A DNA stretch of 64,000 bases, from positions 248,001 through 312,000 of the forward strand of contig JAUILN010000006.1 in the NCBI GenBank assembly GCA_030432695.1, read 5' to 3'. The DNA comes from a bacterium. Its GTDB lineage: Bacteria; Planctomycetota; UBA1135; UBA2386. Under the pieces are notes generated by a model. The model ran no database searches and was not told the DNA's origin. It was given only the letters and a program-made list of their open reading frames with translations. The position numbers were made by a program, and so were the translations under genes. Below are positions 50,027-56,980 of the stretch, piece by piece. Position 1 is the stretch's first letter, and each line of letters opens with the position of its first letter.

Positions 50027-50698
50027 ATGTCGTGGACCCGACGCGCTGGTTGGTTCGTGATTCTTGCGGCCGTGGCGCTGCTGTTGGGCTCGTGCGTGGA
50101 TCTCGATCGCCCGTCTCCACCGCGGACGGTCACCGGAGGCGCGTACTCGGTTGCGTATCTCGACGGAGTCGATGTCCGCAACCGCAACGAACTCTGGATC
50201 TCGGCAGAGGGCACGGCAGCCGAGCCGGTGCTGTTCACGGCCGAGTTCGATCTGGAGCTTCCCGACCTGACACCGTCGGCTCTGGCTCGCGCCCGATTCA
50301 GCACGGCGGACAACCTCGAGGCGTTGCTCTCCGCCGGGCAGAAGGATGACGCAGCGAAACGGTCCCTGCAGTTCCCGATCGATCTGGTGGACGACCTGCG
50401 TCGCCTCGCCGAACTGACGCGTCAGTCCGAGGAACTCGGTCGCCAGATCGCGCCGCGGCTGCTCGACGGCTACGCACTCGACCGCCTCTACGAGTTCTCA
50501 CGCCTCCTCGACGAATGGCGTGCGCTCGGCGAGGAACGGCAGTCCGATCCGCTCTTCGAGGAGTTCGGCGAACGGATCGATCGATGGAGCGACGGGTCCG
50601 AACGCCGGTCTGCCCTCGCCATCCGGGCGATGCGCGAGGAGATCGCGCGGAGGTCCGGACGCCTGCTGACCTCGGCGTTCGAACAAGGCACCGACTGA
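50027..50698 (+). CDS. Hypothetical lipoprotein
   Basis: A 223-residue protein with a lipoprotein signal: Arg-rich start, hydrophobic run FVILAAVALLLGSC with the lipobox Cys near residue 23. The mature part has one beta-rich stretch (about 40-85), then a mainly helical, charged region to the end with repeated Leu/Arg/Glu patterns that may form a coiled coil. No known motif. The gene precedes the regulatory-like-domain gene by 12 bases and probably shares its transcript. Function unknown. Confidence 0.65.
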   Translation: MSWTRRAGWFVILAAVALLLGSCVDLDRPSPPRTVTGGAYSVAYLDGVDVRNRNELWISAEGTAAEPVLFTAEFDLELPDLTPSALARARFSTADNLEALLSAGQKDDAAKRSLQFPIDLVDDLRRLAELTRQSEELGRQIAPRLLDGYALDRLYEFSRLLDEWRALGEERQSDPLFEEFGERIDRWSDGSERRSALAIRAMREEIARRSGRLLTSAFEQGTD

Positions 50699-50710
50699 GT
50701 CGATCTCGAG

Positions 50711-52891
50711 ATGCGCAGCTTCGCCGTCTTCGTCTCGTTGCTCCTGATCGCCGTCGCCGCGTGGGTGTGGTTCACGCCTGCTCGATTCAGGCCGCTTCAC
50801 GGCGTACCGGATCCCGATGCTCCTTCGGCGGAGAGGCGGGCGACGGTCGAGTCTCCCGGTTCCGTCGGAGAACAGCCGGAGTTCCTGCGACGATCGGTGG
50901 ATCCTGCGGCAGGTCTCCTGGAGCCGACGGTTCCTGTATCTGGTCCCGATCCCGAGTCCCGACTCCTCGGCATCGTCGTCGACGCCACCGCCCCCGATCT
51001 AGAACCTCTCGCGGGAGCCCTGGTCGAGCTGCTCCGACCCGTCGCCGGCGACCACCGCAACGTCGACACGACGACGTCTCGGTCGCCGTTGCAGCTCGGG
51101 TCCGTGGCGACCGACGCGGACGGCCGCTTCGCGTTCGACGTCGTCCCGGGTGAGGTCCATCTGCTGCGGGTCGAGCTCGCCGGCTACGGGCCGCTGGTCC
51201 ACGAGCGCTGCTTCGGCGGGCAGGATCTGCGGCTGGCCTTGCAACCGGCGGCCGGACTGCGCGGCGTGGTGACGATCGACGGCCGCGCCGCGGCGGGAGT
51301 CTCGGTGCGGATCCGGAACTCCGCGCTCGGCGAGCGGGAACTCGGCGAGACCGACGCGCGCGGGGCGTGGTCGCAAGGCGGTCTCGCTGCGGGCGAAGCA
51401 CTGCTCGAGTTCGTCGCGGAGCACGCCGAGACCGCGAGTGCCCGGCTCCAACTCGTCGCCGGTGAGGTCCTCGTGCACGACGTGGATCTCGTGCGCGGCG
51501 AGACGACCGTGGGCAGGGTCCTGGATGCGGCGACCGGCCAGCCGATCCTCGGCGCCACGCTGGCCACCGACTGGACCTTCTCGAAGACGACCACCACCGA
51601 CGCCGACGGCAGCTACCGGATGCATGGCTTCCCGGAGCCGGAACGGACCGTGCTGACGGTGCGCGCCGAGGGTTACGCGCAGCGGAGCCTGGACCTGCGG
51701 GGGGTGCCGGCCGCCGACGACGGGCTGGTGCACGCCGACTTCGTGCTGGTCCAGGGCGGTGTCGCGTCGGGGCGGGTGGTCGATCCGCGGGGCGAGCCGA
51801 TCGAAGGTGCCTACGTGGCCGCGATGGGCAACCGCTTCAGCGGCCCCGGCCTCGGTGGGAGCTCCCTGTCCTCCGCGGTGACGGATGCCCACGGGCGGTT
51901 CCGTCTCGGCGGCCTCGACCTCGACCGCGGCTACGAGCTGCAGGTCCGCAGGCGTGGCTTCGGCACCCGCGTCCGCGCCTTCCCCGGCCTGCTCGGCGAC
52001 CGGCTCGAACTGACCCTCCCGGACACCGTGCTGCATCCCGCGGCCCGCATCCGCGGGTTCGTGCACGACGAGCACGGCCGGCCCCTCGACGACGTGTGGA
52101 TCAGCGTGAAGGGCGGCAATCCGGATCGGAACGAGTTCGCGACCGACGCGACGCGTGGTGCTGGGGAGAACGAGGCGGACCTGCGCCAGACCCGGACGGA
52201 TGCCGCCGGGCGCTTCCACTGCAGCGACCTCTCCGAAGGGAGCTTCAAGGTCTTCGCCCGCTTCGAGGGCTCGGTCTCGCGCGAGGTCGAGATCACGATC
52301 CCGGAGCCCGGTGCGCTCCGGGACGTCGACCTCGAGTTGTTCCTCGGCGAGGAGTTGGCGGGGACCATGAGGACCGCCGATGGCGAACCGGTGGCGGTGG
52401 CGCTCGGTCGGGCCGTCGCACTCGAACCGGACGGGAGTGGGAGCGATGCGAAGCCGGTGAACGCTACGGCCCGCGACGGCTCGTTCCGCTTCCGCGGCCT
52501 CCGCCCCGGTCGCTACCGCATCGAGTGGACGCCCTACCGCCCGCGGGGTCCGGAGTTCTCCATCGAGGCGGAGGCCGGGACGACCGATCTCGAGGTCCGC
52601 CTGCCGGCGCTGGTGACGTTGACCGGCCGGGTCGTCGATGCGCACGGCGAGGGTGTGCCGGACTGCATGGTCGGAGCGGTGTACGACGGTGCCTCGGGCC
52701 TCACGGTCGACAGCGACCGCGAAGGGGTCTTCTCGCTCGAGGTGCCGCGTGGCCAGCCGGTCGGGCTGCAGGTGTTCGTGATGCCGAGCCCCGAGGCGCG
52801 GTTGCCGGTGCGCGCCGAACTGCGCGACCCCGACGTCGCTCAGGGCGTTGTGGGGCCGCGGGATGGGATCGTGCTGACGTTGAAGGACTGA
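50711..52891 (+). CDS. Membrane-anchored protein of carboxypeptidase-regulatory-like repeats
   Basis: A 726-residue protein anchored by an N-terminal TM helix (FAVFVSLLLIAVAAWVWF). From about residue 80 it is a chain of some six or seven CarboxypepD_reg-like (transthyretin-like) beta domains, recognised by their openings and closings: GIVVDA...TDADGRFAF, GVVTIDGRAAAGVSVRI, GRVLDAATGQPILGA with TDADGSYRM, GRVVDPRGEPIEGAYVA with TDAHGRFRL, GFVHDEHGRPLDDVWI with TDAAGRFHC and GRVVDAHGEGVPDCMV. Such chains are usually structural or adhesive. The same repeat type occurs in the sigma-fused protein at 59755. No catalytic domain. It follows the hypothetical lipoprotein closely. Confidence 0.8.
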   Translation: MRSFAVFVSLLLIAVAAWVWFTPARFRPLHGVPDPDAPSAERRATVESPGSVGEQPEFLRRSVDPAAGLLEPTVPVSGPDPESRLLGIVVDATAPDLEPLAGALVELLRPVAGDHRNVDTTTSRSPLQLGSVATDADGRFAFDVVPGEVHLLRVELAGYGPLVHERCFGGQDLRLALQPAAGLRGVVTIDGRAAAGVSVRIRNSALGERELGETDARGAWSQGGLAAGEALLEFVAEHAETASARLQLVAGEVLVHDVDLVRGETTVGRVLDAATGQPILGATLATDWTFSKTTTTDADGSYRMHGFPEPERTVLTVRAEGYAQRSLDLRGVPAADDGLVHADFVLVQGGVASGRVVDPRGEPIEGAYVAAMGNRFSGPGLGGSSLSSAVTDAHGRFRLGGLDLDRGYELQVRRRGFGTRVRAFPGLLGDRLELTLPDTVLHPAARIRGFVHDEHGRPLDDVWISVKGGNPDRNEFATDATRGAGENEADLRQTRTDAAGRFHCSDLSEGSFKVFARFEGSVSREVEITIPEPGALRDVDLELFLGEELAGTMRTADGEPVAVALGRAVALEPDGSGSDAKPVNATARDGSFRFRGLRPGRYRIEWTPYRPRGPEFSIEAEAGTTDLEVRLPALVTLTGRVVDAHGEGVPDCMVGAVYDGASGLTVDSDREGVFSLEVPRGQPVGLQVFVMPSPEARLPVRAELRDPDVAQGVVGPRDGIVLTLKD

Positions 52892-52940
52892 TCGGATCCA
52901 GAGCTGCGCAGCCTGCGCGGACCGCCGCTGCCCGATCGAC

Positions 52941-53759
52941 TCACGATCCGGCGGCCTCGAGCTGGATCCGCAGTGCCTGCAACTCGCCTTCGTGCCGCGC
53001 CGGGGTGAAGGTGATCCGCACGCCGCCTGGGCCGATGTCGCGCAGCAGCGCCGCCTCGACACCGAGCGAGTGCTTGGCGAGTGCAGCGGGATCGATGGAG
53101 GAACTCGCGACTTCGCCGTGCGCGGTGCTCACGTTGAGCCCTGGGATCTGCTGCGGGGGTGCGTCGAGCGCCCGCCAACGGAGCGCGAGGTCGTCGCCTT
53201 CTGCAGCGAACCGCCAGTCGACCGCGAGGCCCTCGTCGCGCAGCAGGACCAGAGGTTGCCAATCGGGCGACGGGGCGGGGGGCCACTCGGTCCAGGGCGC
53301 GCCGAACACGATCCGGCTCCGGGAATTCGCGGCGCCCTGCACCTCCAGCGCGATGCGCGCCTCCGGTCCGTCGGGAGTGAAGTTGCCGAACAGCAGGGTC
53401 GTCGGGCCCGCGCCGGTTCCCTGCAGGCGCATGTCGAGGATGTCGTCGCTCGGCTGGCAGCCGGGGACCCCGTCGCGTTCCCGGTAGAGGGTCAGCGTCC
53501 ATGGCTGTCGACCCTCGGACTCCATACCGGAGGTGGTCAGCGTTGCACCATGTCGACCCAGGATCAGCGCGCTCAGCGGCGCGCTCGGGTCGTCCCAGAG
53601 GAGCGCCGGAGCGGTGCGGAGATCGGCTTCGACCGCGGCGGTGGTGTCGAGGATCTGCGACTCGGACGGACCGAACCACACGGTGCCTGCTGGCAGCCTG
53701 GACCAGAGGAACCAGCCCAGTGCGCCAAGGGCGAGGACGACGAGAAGTGCGGAACGCAT
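52941..53759 (-). CDS. Hypothetical membrane-anchored protein
   Basis: A 272-residue protein with one N-terminal TM helix (ALLVVLALGALGWFLWSRL) and an extracytoplasmic domain rich in beta strands. A short acidic/Trp-containing stretch (APWTEWPPAPSPDWQPLVL) lies in the middle. No motif that I recognise. The start is ATG 53759; an in-frame TTG at 53777 is possible. It begins 43 bases after the stop of the upstream propeller gene on the same strand, so they likely form a two-gene operon and may act together. Function unknown. Confidence 0.62.
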   Translation of the reverse strand: MRSALLVVLALGALGWFLWSRLPAGTVWFGPSESQILDTTAAVEADLRTAPALLWDDPSAPLSALILGRHGATLTTSGMESEGRQPWTLTLYRERDGVPGCQPSDDILDMRLQGTGAGPTTLLFGNFTPDGPEARIALEVQGAANSRSRIVFGAPWTEWPPAPSPDWQPLVLLRDEGLAVDWRFAAEGDDLALRWRALDAPPQQIPGLNVSTAHGEVASSSIDPAALAKHSLGVEAALLRDIGPGGVRITFTPARHEGELQALRIQLEAAGS

Positions 53760-53801
53760 GGAGAGCAGCTTCGGCAAGGAACCCGAGAATTGCGAACTCG
53801 G

Positions 53802-55499
53802 TCAGCGGGCGTCGGTCCAGAGCGGAGGGGCGCTCGAGGGAGAGGGCCATCGGTCCGGTCCGAGTGCAGGTCGGTCCGGAGCGGCGACCGAAGCCGGATC
53901 CAGGCGTACGCCGCGACGCGCGTGGAGCGGCACGGCCTCGACGCGGTTCCAGAGGGCACGGTTGCGGACCTCTTGGCCAAACAGCAACTCGGGGCTCGAC
54001 CCGGCTGCGACGCGGTAGACCGGCTGAGGAAGGTCGAGACGCGGGTCGTCCAGGTCCAGGCGGTACATCACCTGGTTGTAGTCGTAGCGCGGTGTGCGCT
54101 GCTGGTTGCCCGAGAACGTCGCGGTGTAGGTGCCTTCGAAGTAGATCGTGCGACCGTCGTCCTCGTCGAAGCACGGGTGGTGGGCGACGTTGTAGAAGGA
54201 GTAGCGGTCGTGGGTGACGACGCGGCGCGCGTAGCCCCAGGGGCCGAGCGGGGTGTCGGCGGTGGCGAACCAGACCTCGCCGAGCATGCTGCGGCCGCGG
54301 ACCTCGAGCAGGATCGCGACGAAGCGGTCGAGGTGGTCGTTCCACTGCACGGTGCCGCCGTGGACCTCGATGGGCTGGCCGGTCTCGACGTCGCGGAGGG
54401 TGAGCCAGCGGGCGGTGAGCGGGTCGCCGTCGCCGGGCTTCCGGGGCGCGACGTCGGACTGCCAGTGCAGCGTGCCGTCGGCATCGGTGCCGGTCAGCGT
54501 CTGGTAGGCGTGCGGATCGAGGATCGCCGCGCGGGTCGCCGGCACGCGGGTGTTCGGGTAGGGCGTGGAGAACACGAACCACTCGCCGTCCGGGTCGCGG
54601 ACGCGCAGCGGATTGCCGGTGGGGAACAGCGGGGCGTCGTTCGGGAAGGTCGCGACGCGGACGAACTGCTCGGCGGCGTCGTCCCACTCGACGATGCCGT
54701 GCTCGTGGATCTTGCCGAGGGTCTTCACGCGGGCGAAGTGGGCCAGCAGGTGCTCGCGGTCGCTCGCCTCGTCGACCTTCTCCTCGACGACCATCGCGCC
54801 GAAGATCCACACCGGGCCGGGGCCCTCGATCGGGCAGAGGCTCCGGACGAAGCCGTCGTCGCGGGTGAAGTAGCTGTAGTCGATGCCCTGGCTCGGCGGC
54901 AGGCCGCCGCGGTCGGGTAGGAGCGAGGTCGCGCCGGTGACCTCGAAGTTGCCGAGGGGGTAGGCCGCGCGGTTGGTGTCGCCCCAGAACCACCAGAGCC
55001 GGTCGCGGTAGCGGACCCGGACGATCGAGTCGCTGCCGAGCACGCCGCCGTCCAGAAGGGGGGAGGCGAGTGCGACGTCTTCGCCGAGCAGCACCGAGTC
55101 GCGGTAGATGCCGGCGCCGGTGGTCCGGTAGAGGCGTTCGGCGACGTTGCTGCGGCGGATCTCGAAGCGGTGCCGGCCGCCGGGCACGACCTCGCAGGCG
55201 AAGCCGCGGTTGCCGAAGCCGTCGGCTGCGACCTCGTAACCATGGCTCCGCACGTGGAACCAGACGCGCTGCTGCCAGAGCGCGGGCTCGGCGAGGGCCA
55301 CCCAGCCGTTGCTGTCGGTGACGAAGCGGACCGCGTGCACCGTCTCGAGTTCGACCAGCGGCACGCCGCGGCCGGTGGCGGAATCGACGATCTGGATGCC
55401 GAAGGGTTCGGGCTGCGCGGGGGCCTGGGCGACGAGTGGCGCCGAGGCGAGCAGAGCGACGAGCGCGTGGCGGAGGTCCGGCGGCGAGGACGGTCGCAT
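53802..55499 (-). CDS. Secreted protein: regulatory-like domain plus glycosidase-like beta-propeller
   Basis: A 565-residue exported protein with a signal peptide (LRHALVALLASAPLVAQ). Residues 30-130 form a small beta domain like the carboxypeptidase-regulatory type (GIQIVDSATGRGVPLVELE, with a TDSNGWV turn). From about 130 onward a DUF4185-like or GH43/GH32-superfamily five-bladed propeller is suggested by the blade motifs RDRLWWFWGDTNRA, GPVWIFGAMVVEE, GEWFVFSTPYPN and HPCFDEDDGRTIYFEGTYT. Catalytic acids cannot be assigned with confidence. It may bind or cleave a polysaccharide. ATG 55499 opens onto the signal peptide; the longer frame to 56747 is antisense to the transporter gene. Confidence 0.75.
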   Translation of the reverse strand: MRPSSPPDLRHALVALLASAPLVAQAPAQPEPFGIQIVDSATGRGVPLVELETVHAVRFVTDSNGWVALAEPALWQQRVWFHVRSHGYEVAADGFGNRGFACEVVPGGRHRFEIRRSNVAERLYRTTGAGIYRDSVLLGEDVALASPLLDGGVLGSDSIVRVRYRDRLWWFWGDTNRAAYPLGNFEVTGATSLLPDRGGLPPSQGIDYSYFTRDDGFVRSLCPIEGPGPVWIFGAMVVEEKVDEASDREHLLAHFARVKTLGKIHEHGIVEWDDAAEQFVRVATFPNDAPLFPTGNPLRVRDPDGEWFVFSTPYPNTRVPATRAAILDPHAYQTLTGTDADGTLHWQSDVAPRKPGDGDPLTARWLTLRDVETGQPIEVHGGTVQWNDHLDRFVAILLEVRGRSMLGEVWFATADTPLGPWGYARRVVTHDRYSFYNVAHHPCFDEDDGRTIYFEGTYTATFSGNQQRTPRYDYNQVMYRLDLDDPRLDLPQPVYRVAAGSSPELLFGQEVRNRALWNRVEAVPLHARRGVRLDPASVAAPDRPALGPDRWPSPSSAPPLWTDAR

Positions 55500-55576
55500 G
55501 CCGACATGATCGAGCGCGCGAGTTGCGATGTCATCTGCCACGCTCGCTGCCGGAGAAAGGTTGCTCGTGGTCGCCC

Positions 55577-55604
55577 TTGCGTCCTGCAGGGTCGCCCCCA
55601 GACT
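55577..55604 (+). promoter_or_regulatory. Candidate promoter of the MFS gene
   Basis: TTGCGT (55577-55582), a 16-base spacer and CAGACT (55599-55604), then 6 bases to the GTG at 55611. Same CAGACT hexamer as in front of the sigma factor gene at 23232. Confidence 0.3.
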
Positions 55605-55610
55605 GCTCCG

Positions 55611-56927
55611 GTGCGCCGGCTGCTCGCTCCGACCTTCCCCTTCGACCCTCGCCGCGTGCCGTTCTTCTACGGCTGGGTCGTCGTGGTGGCCGCGACCCTC
55701 GGGACTCTGCTGAGCATCCCCGGGCAGACGATGGGTGTCAGCGCGTTCACCGACGCGCTGCTGGCCACGACCGGGACCAGCCGGCTGGCGTTCTCCAACG
55801 CCTATCTGTTGGGCACGCTCGGAGGAGCCGTGCTGCTGCCGCGCGCCGGCGTGCTGGTCGATCGCATCGGCGTGCGGCTGACCGCGGTGTGGGCCGGGCT
55901 CGGCCTCGGCGTGGCGGCCTGGGCGCTGTCGTGGTCGGGGTCGGTGGTCGAGGGATTGGTCGGGTGGTCGGGACTCGATCCGACGGTGGTGACCTTCGCG
56001 GTGCTGGCGCTGTGCTTCACGCTGCTGCGCTTCAGTGGCCAGGGTGTGATGACGCTGACCTGCAACACGATGCTCGCGCGCTGGTTCGAGCGGCGTCGGG
56101 GTCTCGCCAGCGCGGTCCGCTCCACGGTGGTCTCGTTCGGCTTCGCGTTCGCACCGCGGGTGTTGGACGCGTGGACCGCCGCGGCCGGCTGGGACGGCGC
56201 GCTGCGCGGGATCGCCTGGACGGTGGGGGTGGCGACGGTGGTCCTCGCAGTGTTCCTGTTCCGCGAGTCGCCAGAGGCCTGTGGGATGCAGGTCGACGGT
56301 GGGGTCGCGCCGGCGGCCGACGACCGCGCCCAACCGCGTCCCGCCGAGCCGTCGGCGACCCGCAAGGAGGCGCTGTGCACCCGCGCCTTCTGGGTGGTGA
56401 CCCTCGGGCTGGCGCTGCACGGCATGGTGATCACCGGGATCACGCTGCACATCGTCGACCTGGGTAGCGAGAACGGCCTGGCGCGGACCGAGGTGATGTC
56501 GATCTTCCTGCCGATGGCGGTCTGCAGCACCGTCAGCGGCGCCTTCCTCGGCTGGCTGTCGGACCGCGTGAGTGTCCGCGCGCTGTGCCTCTGGCTGCTC
56601 GCCGCCGAGTCGCTCGGCTACGCGCTCAGCGCCCACCTCGGCAGCGGCCTCGGCTTCTGGTTGGCCGCGGCCGCGCTCGGCGTGTCGAGCGGCGCGTTCA
56701 CGGTGCTCACCGCGGTGGGCCACGCGCGCCTGTTCGGCCGTCTGCACCTCGGCGCGATCAACGGCGCCAGCATGTCGGCGGTCATCGTCGGCAGCGCGCT
56801 GGGGCCGAGCGCCTTCGCCTGGAGCCGTGAGTTCCTCGGCTCCTACCAGCCGGCCCTCTACGCGTCGGCGCTGCTCCCGCTACCGGTCCTCGCGCTCGCC
56901 CTGCGCTCGAAGCGGGCCGCGCGCTGA
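55611..56927 (+). CDS. Major facilitator superfamily transporter
   Basis: A 438-residue membrane protein with twelve predicted helices in two halves, separated by a hydrophilic loop near residues 220-255 (APAADDRAQPRPAEPSATRK). Visible MFS features: the loop 2-3-like segment RAGVLVDRIGVRLT and the equivalent in the second half, GWLSDRVSVRALC. The second half resembles monocarboxylate or oxalate-formate antiporter-like carriers (FYGWVVVVAATLGTLLS start), but the substrate cannot be set. GTG 55611 is chosen because it fits the first TM and sits 6 bases behind a candidate -10; no Shine-Dalgarno exists. Divergent from the propeller gene and convergent with the FG-GAP gene. Confidence 0.85.
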   Translation: MRRLLAPTFPFDPRRVPFFYGWVVVVAATLGTLLSIPGQTMGVSAFTDALLATTGTSRLAFSNAYLLGTLGGAVLLPRAGVLVDRIGVRLTAVWAGLGLGVAAWALSWSGSVVEGLVGWSGLDPTVVTFAVLALCFTLLRFSGQGVMTLTCNTMLARWFERRRGLASAVRSTVVSFGFAFAPRVLDAWTAAAGWDGALRGIAWTVGVATVVLAVFLFRESPEACGMQVDGGVAPAADDRAQPRPAEPSATRKEALCTRAFWVVTLGLALHGMVITGITLHIVDLGSENGLARTEVMSIFLPMAVCSTVSGAFLGWLSDRVSVRALCLWLLAAESLGYALSAHLGSGLGFWLAAAALGVSSGAFTVLTAVGHARLFGRLHLGAINGASMSAVIVGSALGPSAFAWSREFLGSYQPALYASALLPLPVLALALRSKRAAR

Positions 56928-56937
56928 CCCCGCGATA

Positions 56938-56974
56938 TCTGTCGTAGTTGGTGCCTGGCACCAACTACGACAGA
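56938..56974. terminator. Perfect 18-bp palindrome between convergent genes
   Basis: Arms 56938-56955 and 56957-56974 are fully complementary around a single central T. The core is TTGGTGCCTGGCACCAA. It lies in the 53-base gap between the stops of the MFS gene and the FG-GAP gene, so it may end transcription from both sides. The same 17-base core occurs at 62800-62816. Confidence 0.65.
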
Positions 56975-56980
56975 CTTCGG

